A DNA stretch of 64,000 nucleotides from Coenobita brevimanus (Eukaryota; Arthropoda; Malacostraca; Decapoda; Coenobitidae), in contig CM064683.1 in NCBI GenBank assembly GCA_032717465.1, positions 35,400,042 to 35,464,041 of the forward strand, written 5' to 3'. Position numbers and translations under genes: made by a program. The notes under the pieces were generated by a model. That model saw nothing but the letters and a program-made list of their open reading frames with translations, had not been told where the DNA came from and did no database searches. How positions within the stretch are numbered: position 1 is the stretch's first letter; every line of letters starts with the position of its first letter. Positions 1 through 13,860 of this stretch are shown one piece after another.

Positions 1-59
1 TTACTCTGATGGCTCTTCTTCCTTCATTTTAATGCAAACAGATCATTTTACTGAACCAC

Positions 60-600
60 GATAGATCTCTCGCTGTGAGGGGATATGAACTGTGCGGTAC
101 ACCGAAAGACTGTTTTTACAATTCAGTTACTTGTTTACCTACAATATCTCTCTGTCTGTCTACCTACATATCTGTCTGTCTATACCTGTCTATCAATCAA
201 TCAATCAATCTATGTTTCTATCGATCATCTTTTATCTCTCTGCCCTTTCGTCTGTCCGTCTGTCTGCCTGCCCCAGTTTAATGATTCATGTATCCATTGT
301 CTGTCTATAACAATTATCTGCTTATCAGTTGATCTGGTTTTTTGTATATCAATTCATCCAGTCATAATTTATCTGTAGTTTCGTTATTTTATCTACTTCT
401 TATCTACCTTTTTCCATCTATTAGGTTGCTGTTCCATCTCTGCACCTTTCCATTTCTATATGTCTGTTTACCTGTCAAGAAGATTAACTGTCTTATAATC
501 TGTCTATCCTTCCGTCCATTTACTCAAGCATTCGTGTCTCATTTTTCCATCTAGCTCTCTGTCTGTCTGTCTGTTCCTGTTCATCAGTATAAACGCCAGC
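60..600 (+). repeat. Degenerate CTGT/ATCT low-complexity tract
   Basis: Variants of TCTGTCTGTC, CTATCTAT and CAATCAAT recur throughout. Open frames here are composition artefacts. Confidence 0.7.
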
Positions 601-1270
601 GCCAATAAGACCAACTTTTAACTCTTCATTTGAGATTTTGTCATAAATTATTGGTCATCATCTCAGTCATAATACAAAATTGCTTAAAGTAAATTATGAA
701 AGAAAAGGTACATATCAAAAGAGAATTATTATATCGGACGAGTATAATTATATAGGTATCATTTCATTAATACATACATACAGATATATAGATAGGTAGA
801 TAGATAGATAGATAGACAAATGTAATTATTTATACACATACATTTACGGTACATATATTAATAGAGATAGACAGATAGATAGATAAGCAGATAGATAAGA
901 ATTGAAGATGAAACAAAAATAGCAATCACTAATTTCGTTATAAAAGGCTTTATATACTCTATTGTTGGAATACAGTAATGTCGAACATAATTGCATATGA
1001 GCCACACAAACGAAAAAATATATATGTAAAAGAGATGGTACCATATTGAAGCCGTAGAAGCGAGAGGGAGAGAAGAAAAAAAACGTCTTTACACTGCACA
1101 AGTCTGTAAACCAGATATTTAATCTCTACTTTCTTAAGGCCGCCTTTGGCCACCCCCACACGATGTCAAGGCAGTTCCTATTTTCAGTCGAGAGGTAACA
1201 GAAATTTGAATTACTCATGCCGTGAGCGAGACGGAGCAAGGAATTTTCCCTTAGTTTTAGCCTTCTCGTT
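600..1270. other. A+T-rich stretch without a recognised gene
   Basis: A short (GATA)n lies at 790-815. No coding or structural signal is seen otherwise. The same holds for 1320-1700 and 2980-3320. Confidence 0.6.

Positions 1271-1310
<40 letters not shown>
1271..1310 (+). repeat. (GA)n microsatellite
   Basis: About 20 uninterrupted GA units. Confidence 0.9.
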
Positions 1311-1311
<1 letters not shown>

Positions 1312-1699
1312 CAGAATAGTAGTGTTTGCTATTATACTTATACTATTGCATTATAGTATACAATTATTTTAGGAGTATAAGGAGGGAGGAAGGAGAGACG
1401 AGAGAGTGATAGTGCAACAAACACGTCACTCTTCTCTTTTTTATCATTCTGTCAGTTTCAGTGCCCGACCAAGGACGAATCCATCCCCTCCACTAAAAGC
1501 AAATACTACACTGAAGCAAAAGGCCAGAAATGAGTCATAACTCGGAAACCGGTGGCCCGATTGGGATAAAAATTGTTTGGTTCTTCAAGTTAGAGCATTT
1601 TAATAGTACCTTGCTCTAAACAAAAATTGGGCCACTTTGCGCCATTTTTGCTGTATCAAGGTAACAAACAAACAAACATACAGAAATCGAATCGTTATA

Positions 1700-1900
1700 A
1701 TATTGATACGCCCTATCCTTCCTCTAGAAAACGATCTGCACCAGTCAGTGTTATATTCAGGTCCCCAGTCATATTGCTGGGTGAATAGGGACATGGGGGA
1801 ATTAAATGTGCCCACCATTCTGACCGTCTCCCGTAATGAATTCAGGTTCTCTCAGTTGCGCGCTGGATGAGCTAACTAACGCATCACCGTCTCCCCCAAA
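1700..1900 (-). mobile_element. tRNA-derived SINE with conserved 3' domain
   Basis: In minus sense: GGTGATGCGTTAGTTAGCTC (A-box-like region), CATCCAGCGCGCAACTGAGA, CCTGAATTCATTACGGGAGA (B-box remnant), then TCCCTATTCACCCAGCAATA and GACCTGAATATAACACTGAC with TGGTGCAGATCG. The last block matches the well-known invertebrate SINE body 'TGTTCACCCAGCAGTAAATA...ACTGGTGTGGG'. It is an old copy. Confidence 0.6.
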
Positions 1901-1917
1901 GAAGAGATGTAAGTGTA

Positions 1918-2074
1918 TGGCTGCGGCCACACCGGTTCCAAACATGTGATAAACAACAGGAAACGAAGCTCAGGGGTCCGACCAAAGTGCCGACTCGGAT
2001 ATTATAGCGGCTGTAACTCGGTGCTTGTTTTCATCTTGTCAGTCACGTGTTTCGGACATGTGTGGCCACGCCCG
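1918..2074. mobile_element. Small inverted-repeat element (MITE), 157 bp
   Basis: Left arm GGCTGCGGCCACACCGGTTC and right arm (minus sense) CGGGCGTGGCCACACATGTC share an imperfect inverted repeat of about 50 bp, continuing through AAACATGTGA and GAAAACAAG-like segments. TA occurs on both sides (1916-1917 and 2075-2076). The family is not named. Confidence 0.55.
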
Positions 2075-2400
2075 TATAGTTAATGTTAGGGAAAACTGTG
2101 CAGAAAAACGTGCCATGTTTGGTGGAGTAACTGAACACCAGTTTAAAAAAGCACTGCTTTGGGGATTCAGTTCTTGGATATGAACCATCGACTAGAGACA
2201 GCAACAGACCGGAACATTAACCTCAGAATCCAATCAATCTTCAGTCCAGTGTTTCAGGATGTAGAGGAGGTCAGTTTAATTAAGGCTACTGCTTTTCTTA
2301 TTTACAGCGTCTCCAAGGTAACTCCTTCCCACGCCTCTTCGTCCGGCTTCCCTCCCTCCCTCTTCTCTTTGCTCTCAAACTGGTAAGCTTTCTTTATATT

Positions 2401-2470
2401 TTGTGCGTGATTATTAACCCTTTCAGTACCATGACATATTATTCTAGCTACCTCCAGAAGATTTCATTCA
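2401..2470 (+). repeat. Fragment of the TTAACCC-ended repeat family
   Basis: TTAACCCTTTCAGTACCATG, TATTATTCTAGCTACCTCCA and GAAGATTTCATTCAACTACG follow the family's order, with the core changed. A similar fragment stands at 4446-4530 (TTAACCCTCTCATGCATGGC ... TCTAGTATTTTATTCCAGTT). Confidence 0.4.
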
Positions 2471-2764
2471 ACTACGAAAAGGCCTGGAGGTGTGATGAAA
2501 GCTGTACCTTGCCCCAAATGTTGAAAGCTGGCTATAATCGCCTAGAGGTGGTAATATTCAAGTATAAAATGCTTTATCTAATTGAAGGAGTTAAGATTAA
2601 AAGCGCAACCTTGTTTATGAATATCAACCGGACATTAGTAAACTTAAGCTAATCGAGAAATCCACACACATTTTCAGATACGGGAAAGTCTACAGGAGCG
2701 GCTCTGTCCGTCTGCCTTTCACTAACGACTGAATACATGGTTCTTCACTTCCGTAGACTTCATC

Positions 2765-2935
2765 GAAGTCACACCATACCATACTATCCTATCACATCAC
2801 ACCACACCACACCACACCATAACATCCCATCACATCACATCATACCGCACCACACCACACACCACACCTTACCATCTTATCACATTACACCACACCACAC
2901 CACACCATACTATCCTATCACACCATACGACACAT
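2765..2935 (+). repeat. Degenerate pentanucleotide (ACACC/ATCAC)n
   Basis: CACCACACCACACCATAC-like and CATCACATCACATCATACC-like pentamers alternate. Two TATCCTATCAC blocks (2783, 2911) suggest an internal duplication. Confidence 0.8.
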
Positions 2936-3330
2936 CAAAAACAAGGGTATTAACTGAAACGCCAAAAGGTTCCTACACCTAACGCTTTTGTGCTTCTTTC
3001 CACCTTTCCAAAAACAGAGTCAAAGGACGACAATGTAAAGATTTTATGGATGTGGCTAACGCAATTAGGATAAGTTTTGTAAGTCTTGGTATATATAACA
3101 GATATTACATTATTAGATTTTTACTTGACCTAGTGAGTTATTTCTCTGTTTAATTTTTCTTTTGATAATCTTCCATTTGTGGAAATTGTGCAGCCACGAT
3201 TTATTGCCATTTTGTTTAAGAAGTAGAGTAACGCACGTAGGAAAGTTACTGTTCAGGAGGAAACACTTGACATACACGCACCGCCATACCTCACACTACT
3301 ACATCTCACAGTGGCAAATGACGCACCACT

Positions 3331-3431
<101 letters not shown>

Positions 3432-3652
3432 CATATCTCATAGCGCTACACCACACACACCTCACATTGCTACACCCCACACCCGTCAGATCTCACCGCC
3501 ACATCTCAAAATCGTACCCCAAGACTTAAGAGGGGAGGGGGAGAGTTTTGAATGTTTTTAACTGTGCAAGCATGTCTATTTGCAAATGATGAAAAGATAA
3601 TTTGAGTTGGGGACTGTAAGTCACAGAGTCTGATGGAAAACTTTGGTACCAG

Positions 3653-3653
<1 letters not shown>

Positions 3654-3697
<44 letters not shown>

Positions 3698-3702
3698 TGT
3701 GT
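3654..3702 (+). repeat. (GT)n microsatellite
   Basis: About 20 GT units with one T interruption near the end, directly upstream of the LINE thumb fragment. Confidence 0.9.
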
Positions 3703-4005
3703 GAAGGACTGTATTTGAAAATAAATACAGAGAAGAGAAAAGTGATGGTGTGTGAAAGACGTACGGATAAGAATTGTAAGTTAAGACTATATGATATAGA
3801 CACTGAAAAATGTGCAGGTGGTTAAATATTTCGATAGCGTTATGGACGATAGTGGTTGAGCATGAAGGATTAACAAGAAAAGGATGCAGCAAAAAAATTA
3901 TGGTGGCTGGAGTGTTAAGGGCAGTGACCGAAACAGACAGGTAAAAGCGTGACTGTGTAGCTCTTAGGTCCTGAAAGCTACGCAACCCCAGTATATGCTT
4001 CAAAC
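3700..4005 (+). mobile_element. Decayed LINE thumb fragment
   Basis: LKINTEKRKVMVCERRTDKN is followed, after shifts, by VKYFDSVMDDSG and VKGSDRNRQV. This matches the L-K-x-N-x-x-K-[ST]-K-V-M-V and FKYLGSVMDDSG region just after the catalytic loop of LINE reverse transcriptases. The fragment begins directly after (GT)n at 3654-3702. No catalytic motif remains. Confidence 0.5.
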
Positions 4006-4559
4006 ATCACGGTAGTCTTACTAAGCCTGTCTCTGTGTCGCTTTCATTTTTATATTAATTTTTCTCTATGAGTCATTTGAATACTCATATCTTTGTACGT
4101 ACGCATATAGTACATTTAGTGTGAAAATTGCAGTATATTATATCATTTAATGGTTGTGAAACTGAACTGAGTGCTGGCCCACTGGCAGCAGAAGCAGCAG
4201 CAGTGGTAGTACTAACAGTAGTAGTAGTTGTTGTCGTGGAGGTTGTAGTAATTGTAGTGGTAGTAGTAGCTGCAGTAACACCAGTTTCATCTGTAACTCC
4301 GTGGATTGCAGGCTGGAGTTACCCTGCTTCGGCACCCCATCATCCTGTTTCGGGAGATGGGGAAGGACCTGACGTACTGTACTTTACGTCTGCATAACTG
4401 GACAACCAAGTGAGTTGTAGGATCCTAAGTGGTGTTAGTGTTACCATTAACCCTCTCATGCATGGCTGTGTTATCTCTAGTATTTTATTCCAGTTACCTC
4501 CAAACAGTTTCACACAGCTAAATCATAGAAAACACAGTGCCAAAGAGAAATGACAAGTC

Positions 4560-5410
4560 CACGACCCCTATTCCTTTGCTGCATGCAGCCTCGTCCCTCT
4601 TGCAGCACTGGAGGCATGTGGGGGGGGGGGAGTCAGATTAATCCTGAGGGTTACTTTTTCTGCTGATACTGTTTAATACAAGAGATGAATATTATTAAAT
4701 TATTTACATCCGTAATATCCGAGAGTTAAAGGATGAGGCCATGCAAGTTCAACTTACTGTATATCACTAAATTTTCTGTTTACAGTATGTTCACCTGTTT
4801 TAGTTTAACCTCTTCGCTTATAGACCCTACTTGCTGCCATCCATTTATAATAGTGAATGATGATGATGATGATGATGATAATGATGATGATGATGATGAT
4901 AATGATGATGATGATAATGATGATGGTGACAGATTCCACCGAAGCAAAGTGTCTTTTAAGTTGGGTGATCAGTAGCGGACGACCTGTGCCGTGTATCTTC
5001 CTATCAGCGAGCTTTGTTAAAATTGTGTAGTTTTTGTTATATGTGTTGAGCTACCTGTGAAATCTGTGGTGAAATGAGAGTACAGCGATAGTCAGAGTCA
5101 GAAGAGTTTACCATGTAGCCAGCAACGTTCAAGACTTTAATTTTGCTGCTTTGAATTTCATATGCAGAGTTCCTACACAAGTTCGTGGCTCCAACTTGTA
5201 AACGTACGATAAAATCTTTTAGGTCCAAAAAGGAAAAATTTTTGCTAATGTTGTTGCAGACTAGGTGAAGTATGTACCAACAATCACCAGGGGAATTTGG
5301 AATAAATTGCCTGTTTCAATACCACTGGATTATTTAAAAGTTAGATTTCCGAAGCCTGACTAATCAATACATGGATGTCTGACCATTTCGCCGTAACCCC
5401 GATTATAACT
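4560..5410. other. No gene recognised, apart from (GAT)n at 4858
   Basis: Unique A+T-rich sequence with a poly-G at 4620-4631. No conserved domain in any frame. Confidence 0.6.
4858..4925 (+). repeat. (GAT)n microsatellite with GATAAT variants
   Basis: Over 20 trinucleotide units. The poly-aspartate frame is an artefact. A shorter (GTA)n/(GTT)n stands at 4205-4275. Confidence 0.9.
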
Positions 5411-5415
5411 CCTAC

Positions 5416-5640
5416 GATGATGATGATGGATGATGTTGATGATGATGATGATGATGATGGGGAGGAAGAGGAGGAGGAGGAGGAGGTGAAGGAGGAAGGG
5501 TGTGAGGAGGAGGAAGAGGAGGGTGAGGAGAAGGAGGGTGAGGAAAGGAGGGTGAGGAGATGGAGGGTGAGAAAAGGAGGAGGGTGAGGAGAAAGATGGT
5601 TAGGAGGAAGAGGATGGATGGATGGATGGATGGATTTTAT
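5416..5640 (+). repeat. (GAT)n followed by GAG-rich purine tract and (GATG)n
   Basis: (GAT)n at 5416-5460 is followed by a nearly pure G/A tract to about 5600 and a (GATG)n at 5612-5634. Strong purine strand bias. Confidence 0.85.
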
Positions 5641-6330
5641 TACATTTTATTACATGTACAGTAGACTTACCGAAATATGTGATCAATGATGATGCGGCTC
5701 CACCCTCTTCATATTCATCAGCAATAAATTTATATCCAGTGTATCTGTATATATTCCTACCTTTTACCGGTTCTCTCATCCCACGAGAGGCAAGTCCGAC
5801 AGATGAATCCCAGACTCTTCTGTCCCTACTCAGTAACGACATCATATCTCACGCGCCCTCTCGTATATACCTTTCACTGTCTATTACCCAGTCCCTCTGC
5901 GTACACTAAGCACAATCAATAATAGTGTACTGCAGAGTGTATGAGACAGTCACAGTAACAGCAGCATCTCTTGTAGAATTACATTTCATCATAATCAATC
6001 CTAAATATTATATACTTTTGTTTTTCCTCGGAACATTTCATACGACTTGAAAAGAATGGCGTAAAAATGGTAGTTGGTGTAAAACCTAAGAAAACTGTGA
6101 TACGAGAAAAATGTTAAGAAACTGGTTGATAGATTGCTGTTATTTTAAAGGTCGTGCTTCCTTGTAACGTATTAAAGTTGTCGGTGTCTTTGTCGATATT
6201 CATATGTATGTTCATATTTCCAATAAAAGTTACGTGTAATATGAAACTCAAAATAGTTTCTTCCATAAGACCTCAGGGATGAACACTAAATTTTATTAAT
6301 TAAGAGTTTAGGAGGTTAAGCAGAGACGGA
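5640..6330. other. No gene recognised
   Basis: Frames of 80-95 codons are open on both strands at 5600-5909, but neither shows a domain or splice context. Confidence 0.55.
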
Positions 6331-6690
6331 CCATCACAACCATACCATTACTACCACCATCACCACCAGTACCACACCAGGCACCACTACCGCACTGCCA
6401 CTGTCACAGCTACTACAGCAACACCACTACCATTACTACCACCACGGCACCACAATACCACTACTACCTCCACCACTTCTACCATAGCCCTACTACCACT
6501 ACTACCGCGCACTATCAATTACGCCACTCCTACTACACACCACTACCACATAACCATTGCAACACACAGCTAAGATCCCTAGTTCAGCACACTACTACTG
6601 CCTCTAAAGCATTACCCATACCATCATCGCTATCACACGCCACTACCAACACAGCCACCACTACTACCACACACCGCAACTACATAACCT
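6330..6690 (+). repeat. Degenerate (ACC/ACT)n tract
   Basis: CCACTACCACCA-like trinucleotides with many substitutions and no extended pure run. Confidence 0.7.
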
Positions 6691-6895
6691 GGAGAAACGT
6701 ACCCACATCACTCATAAAACTGTTTAAGAGCGAGGCAACAGCAGTACTAAAGCCGTTACTAAACTCATAAGCTGAACACCTAAAGCACTGAAATGTTCAG
6801 TTCTGACAAAACCGAAGAATATGTCAAAAAAGTCAGATGTTAAAGTACTGATTTCTTTTATTTTTTATGTAACTGGATAATAAGTGCTGAGATAG

Positions 6896-7115
6896 TGACT
6901 CCTGAAGTAATTTGATGTGCAATTCTGAATATACCGCAATTTCAGTTCCTAAAGTACTTTGATGTTCATTTCTTTTGTATCAAAATGTTCACTCCCTAAA
7001 GTATTTGGGCGGTCAGTTCTCAGTGTGCCAAAATCCTCATTTCCAACATTAATTCGGTGTTCATCTCATAATATATCAAAATCTTCAGTTCTAACGTAGT
7101 TCGATAAATATTTCT
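6896..7115 (+). repeat. Degenerate 48-bp tandem repeat
   Basis: Units begin near 6900, 6948, 6993, 7041 and 7089. They follow CCTAAAGTACTTTGATGTTC, A(G/T)TTCT, then TAT(A/C)CCAAAAT(G/C)TTCA. Related but looser units extend upstream to about 6776. Strongly diverged. Confidence 0.55.
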
Positions 7116-8979
<1,864 letters not shown>

Positions 8980-10213
8980 AACTTATGAGTGTGCAGCGAA
9001 ATGTTGAAATATGGAGGAAGATAATAACTGTGTAAATGAGAAAAATGTGCAGATTGGCCTGGCGGAATGGTAGTGTGCCAAGGAACCAGACATCAGGGGT
9101 AATAGTTTTCCTGTGCAAAAGGAATTCAGAAGGATATATGTGGCAATGTATGGAGGTATTTGTATCTTTAACATAGTGAGAAAGATGTACTGTAGGACTG
9201 TTGTCGACAGCAAAAGGAAAGATCCAGAGAAAATGTACGAGGGCTTTAGCAAGGGGAAATGAAATATAGACCAGATGTTCTCTCTAAAATTTAGAGAAGG
9301 GAGAGAAGTTCGATGCTGCCTTCACTAATCCGAAGAAAATAAACAAACAAGGAATGTGGAAGGTCCTGAGCATATAGGGAATAAATGGAAAATTTCTGAA
9401 TGATGCCAAGACTATGTATGAGGGTACAAGGGCGACAACGGGTGTGGAGATTGAAGCAATCGAGTTCTTTTATTTGAATGCTGAATTGAAGCGGATTGGT
9501 CATGCCTTCCATTGGAAAGTGGATGTAGCAAAGAGTTCGCCAATGGGTTTTGAGAGAAATTAAGTCAGGGAGTGCATAGTGAATCTAATTGGTAAAGATG
9601 AGAGAACATGAACGCCCTTACATATGAATTATTCGCTGTGTGATGATTATGTGTAATTTAAAGGATGAAGTACAAGAAAGAGTAAAACAAGGAAGGTGGG
9701 CAGAAGGAACAGTACAGTGATGATGGTTACATGGAAATTTGGGGTTAGGATGGAAGTACAAAAGTCGTTGCATGACTATTGTGATTCTCACACTAGTGTA
9801 TGGAGGTAAAGCTTGGACTTTGCTGGATGGGCAATGGGCATGTCAAAACTGAGGGGGGTGGAAGCAAGTTAATTTAGATGATCATGTGGAATGACAGAGA
9901 GACAAAAGAGAATGATTTGGACAGTTGTGGTGTTGATGCCAATGTGCTGGAAAATGTTAGGAGTGCCTTAAGATGGTTTGACCACGTGAAGCAGAGGCAA
10001 AGTGAAAGATCGATGTGAATAGTTTATGTGATGATAGGCGAGGAACAGTGAAGCAAAAGGTGAGGTGGAGGGACGGAGTGCTGAGACTTGCGATTGAGAA
10101 TGGTGTAAAATGGAGGAAGGACACCCTGACTGCAGAGAAGAAGCGTCGCGAAGGAGGCTTAGCCTATTCCTTGTCATCCATTCTGGGCTTTAGGCGTCTG
10201 GCTATAGATAGAT
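8980..10213 (+). mobile_element. LINE C, old decayed copy
   Basis: Plus-strand remnants in the LINE C order: RLAWRNGSVPRNQTSGVIVF near 9052-9110, then YGINGKFLNDAKTMYEG near 9376-9425. Next come TLVYGGKAWTLLDGQ near 9795-9835 and WFDHVKQRQSERS near 9975-10015. The last are VRWRDGVLRLAIENGVKWRK near 10060-10120 and a tail TTTAGGCGTCTGGCTATAGATAGATA ending at 10213 (given in two parts in other entries). Stops and shifts are frequent, so it is older than the other copies. Confidence 0.65.
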
Positions 10214-11050
10214 AAATAAAATTCCTTCACCATGGTGGCATCTTCTACATTTAATTCTTTCGAGAATCAGACGTTTTTAGTACTCTATACTTTTAGAGAG
10301 ATGGGGGGGGGAGAGTTGTTGTAACAGTAGATGTTAGGTACAGCTAATAACCCTTGTACTACAAACGTCTCCGGAGAACAATATGTAATCATTTGCAGCA
10401 GCAACATTAATCTACTAGAAAGAAAACATTCGCTATTGAGTGTATGGCATTTCCCAGAGTCTGCTTCCTATAAAGATATGTGTGTTTCCTTGTACTCGTA
10501 ATTGTTATGAAAAGAATCACAGAACATTGTGCTTTAGGGCACGCTGAAATCAAACTTGCACCCGACTATAGTCACATACACAACGGAACAGAACATGTAC
10601 CTTATTGAGTTGGTTGCTTGGTGTCTGGAGTTTTCGCACCCATCTTTTGGTGGCTCCGTGCCCGTCATTTTACAATTTGGAGTAGACGAAATGATTTTTA
10701 AAGTCTAAATTGATAATCCGAAAAAAGTTCTTCAAGGTTCCGCTTACACATACCGTACATTATTTTTCAGGTCAGTCGGCTCTCAGAGTAAGACCTGAGG
10801 CCACAACAAACAACACTGATAAAACAGAAAGACAGCACCAACACCATCGCAAAAGAAGAGAAAAAAAAAAATCCCCATTGCGAAATTAAGAGGAGTCATC
10901 AGTAGTGGTGGAAGAGTCAAATGTAGGTGTGAGTCAGGATGGTGGGTAGTATGGTAGTCGTGGTGCGTGTTCCTGATGCATTAAGAAGACCCCGTGGTGG
11001 CCGTATGTGTCATCCCTCCTCTCTCCTGCCCTGCCTCAGACATGACTCAG
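10214..11050. other. No gene recognised
   Basis: Unique sequence with a poly-G at 10303-10312; no domain visible. Confidence 0.55.
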
Positions 11051-11155
<105 letters not shown>

Positions 11156-11404
11156 GTTGTATGTTAGTGTTGTTGGTCAACCCCATTCTGTTCGAGCGAG
11201 CACATCCATCAACCGCAGGCAAGCAACAGCCTCTGTAGTTTGTCTCGTGCAGTAAACCGATATTTCTTTACAACTGTCAGCACCTCACTACGACGAGGCA
11301 CGGGGAATAATATGAAGTTTTGGTTCCTGGATGGATGCCACATTTGCGTATCTCCACCTAAATAACTGGAACATCATTGCAGGCTCCGCTTCACCCCTTA
11401 ACTT

Positions 11405-11490
11405 GGTTATATGAATACCACCCAACGTTGTAATTGGTTTCCTGGGTCACAGGGAACTATTGGTCTTGTCACTCAGTTTAGAGCCGCCTA
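11405..11490 (-). mobile_element. Short decayed fragment of the SINE left unit
   Basis: GGTTATATGAATACCACCCA, GGTTTCCTGGGTCACAGGGA and CTTGTCACTCAGTTTAGAGC align in order with the hairpin-containing part of the composite SINE. The hairpin is no longer perfect. Confidence 0.5.
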
Positions 11491-12057
11491 GAGTAGAAAG
11501 ATGAGTAATTAATAGTGACAGGAAGGAAAGGAAGAAGTAGGATGAGTCGGTCAGACACTGAGATAGAATGAGAAAGGGGAAGGAGGTAGACAACACTACA
11601 TTAAGTGAGTGCCAGGATATGAACAGGTTCTTCACACAGTTTCAATCTTTCAGCCTATCCTTCACCATATCCCACACTAATACCTCTTTCTTACCACCTC
11701 CCACCCACTCTCTCACTCACTGTCTGATACTCCCACCATCAACCACGCTGTTTCCTGCACTTTCTAACACTGCATCCCACCTGTCCTAGACTGTCTCCGT
11801 TCTCTCACGTTGTCTTCACTGTCTTCCATGTTTCACTCTCTCACACTATCTTTCACTCTCTTCAACACTTTCTCGAGTTCTGCCTTCATAGATACTCTCC
11901 TTCTCCGGCAATACCTGACCTTACTAACGTGCCGAGGGAACACAGGTCTCAAGAACTTATTACATATCACCGAAACATAGATCTTTTGCTCATAGGAAAC
12001 AATTCTTATAAAAGATACTTATAAAAGGAAAAGTATAAAAGAGTATGCTGTACTTAC

Positions 12058-12062
<5 letters not shown>
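11491..12062. other. Pyrimidine-rich stretch, no gene
   Basis: TCACTCTCTC- and ACACTGTCTTCCA-like words between 11640 and 11900 resemble the 15.4-16.6 kb satellite in composition. Confidence 0.5.

Positions 12063-12097
<35 letters not shown>
12063..12097 (+). repeat. (GT)n microsatellite
   Basis: About 17 pure GT units. Confidence 0.9.
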
Positions 12098-12359
12098 TTA
12101 TGTTTTAGCTGAAGTGCTTGGTATTATGTGTTTTGGTTGCCATGGCTGTTAGTCTCCTATTTATCATTCGTTTGAAAAAAAAATTACTAAGCAATATTCT
12201 CAGGTGCAACGAACGGCTCTTTTACTCCATTTCGAAGTACGGTGACATTGCCTTATTAATCACCAATAGTCTGTTGGGTTGGAATCTCCCTTCATTACCT
12301 CTGGTGCACAGATGTAAAAGAAATATTGACTGGGGGTGTACCAGTATATGAACAATCCC

Positions 12360-12440
12360 GTTAACTGTGTCATTATCATCATCGGCCTGAGGTAGTCCGC
12401 TGCAGGACGAAGGCGTCTCCCCTCTTTCTGTACTCTTGGC
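12360..12440 (+). repeat. Short LINE/SINE-tail-like fragment
   Basis: ATCATCATCGGCCTGAGGTA, then GTCCGCTGCAGGACGAAGGC, resembles a motif widely dispersed at the ends of arthropod retroelements. Only this stretch is recognisable. Confidence 0.3.
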
Positions 12441-12599
12441 TTATTGTTATCCTTTCTTTCTATTCCTAAGTAATGTGGGAATAACTGGTAAAATTATATC
12501 CTTGTTTACCACCAATACGTACTTTCTGGTTATATTTCCACAGTGTTATTGAAGCAATGCAATTTCTATAAACACTCTAATACCTGTATCTGTGAAAAG

Positions 12600-12985
12600 G
12601 GTTTTAAGATATTTATGGTAAATTTACATCTGGTAAAAACGTATAACATGGTATGTTAGGGATAGACTATGACAGATTTTATGTATGCATGGTACGAATG
12701 GCAAACTGATGAAGGTTGCAAAGAGTTTCTATGATGGTAGTGAGGGCTAGACAAGAATATGTGAGTGTTTAAATAAGTAGTTCAGTAGTGCTACTCGAGT
12801 GGGAAATGGTGTGGAATGTTCCTGTGGTTGTTACCACTACATAAATGAATGGAGTTATGAGAAAGGCTACTCTTAGAGACTTGGAAAAGAGAGTGAGAAT
12901 AGTAATCATCGGTGAAGAGAGGAGTATCTCATAAATGATGTATGGGGATGATGCTGATATTGAACAAAGTGCTTACGTGTTCAGG
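12600..12985 (+). mobile_element. Heavily decayed LINE reverse transcriptase palm
   Basis: Broken pieces such as NGKLMKVAKSFYDGSE (12700-12750), LRDLEKRVRIVIIGEERSIS (12866-12930) and YGDDA (12945) follow the order of a reverse transcriptase palm, with YGDD in place of FADD. No frame is open for long. Related to, but not the same as, the LINE C copies. Confidence 0.4.
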
Positions 12986-13029
12986 GTTTTGTAAATATTT
13001 GTTGGTGTCTTTGTCTTAGTGGTAGGTAG

Positions 13030-13265
13030 TGGCGACTATCATCCACTCACTTGATGTAGTGCTGCCTACTTCTTCCTTGGCCTTTATCATTCTTTTCCTG
13101 TGCCTGCCCTCCTCTCTTCCTATTTCTCCCATCTTTCCTGTCACTCGTTATTGCTTTTCTTTTCTTTACAGGTGGCTTTACATTGCGTGACAAGCCAAAT
13201 GGTTTCCTGTAAGCCTTGAAACCACTTACAACGCTGGGTGGTAACCATATAACCAAACCATAGGT
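13030..13265 (+). mobile_element. Left unit of the composite SINE
   Basis: Plus-strand copy: GGCGACTATCATCCACTCAC, TGATGTAGTGCTGCC, a pyrimidine tract (13070-13170), GTGACAAGCCAAATGGTTTC, then GCTGGGTGGTAACCATATAA. The tRNA-like right unit is missing. Downstream the sequence leads to a short LINE C tail at 13342. Confidence 0.6.
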
Positions 13266-13341
13266 GTTCCCTACGTGTCAGCAAGTGGGTTGGTGGAGGG
13301 TTATTGCCCCTCCCCGTAAAACAAATAACTCAAAGTCAAAT

Positions 13342-13386
13342 GGCCACCCCTTACGGGATTATGGCGTCTGGCAATAGATAGATAGT
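13342..13386 (+). mobile_element. LINE C 3' tail fragment
   Basis: GGCCACCCCTTACGGGATTA, then TGGCGTCTGGCAATAGATAG, matches the 3' end of the LINE C copies at 61.0 kb and 20.2 kb with about one mismatch over 44 bases. It may be an extremely 5'-truncated LINE insertion, or a LINE-derived tail attached to the SINE unit ending at 13265. Confidence 0.6.
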
Positions 13387-13529
13387 CTTTGTCTTGAAGT
13401 AAGTGTATATACATAAATATGATGGATGCTGAGAGACACTGGTACTCTTTGTGTATACGTACTGATGAATGGATATTGACATTGCGAGGTAAAAAGTACC
13501 GTTTATGTGTAGAGGAAGCGGGGAGCAGA

Positions 13530-13860
13530 GTGGATCGAGAATGAAAGATTGCCGGTGTAGTGAAGACCTTGGTACCAAACAGAGGACTTAATAAGGAGGT
13601 TGGAAGAGGAATTGATGGTGCTGTGTTACTGCATACAGTGCATTAACCTACGGATGTGAGGCTTAACTGTAGCGTGATTGTGAACAGTAAGTGAATATGG
13701 AACAGTTAAGGAAATGCATGGGTTACGTCGAGTGGAAGATGCAAGAATCAGTGACTTGTGAACAATATGGGGAAAGGAAATGTGTAGATAAAAGTGTGGC
13801 ATAAGAGTGTATTGAGAAGGTGTTGCCGCAACCCGTTTATATCCAAGGCTGTCTCTTACA
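13530..13860 (+). mobile_element. Decayed LINE C-terminal fragment
   Basis: Pieces such as LVPNRGLNKEVGRGIDG, TYGCEA and LRRVEDARISDL resemble the segment between the reverse transcriptase thumb and the C-terminus of invertebrate LINEs. The frame is broken several times. Identification is by weak motif order only. Confidence 0.3.
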
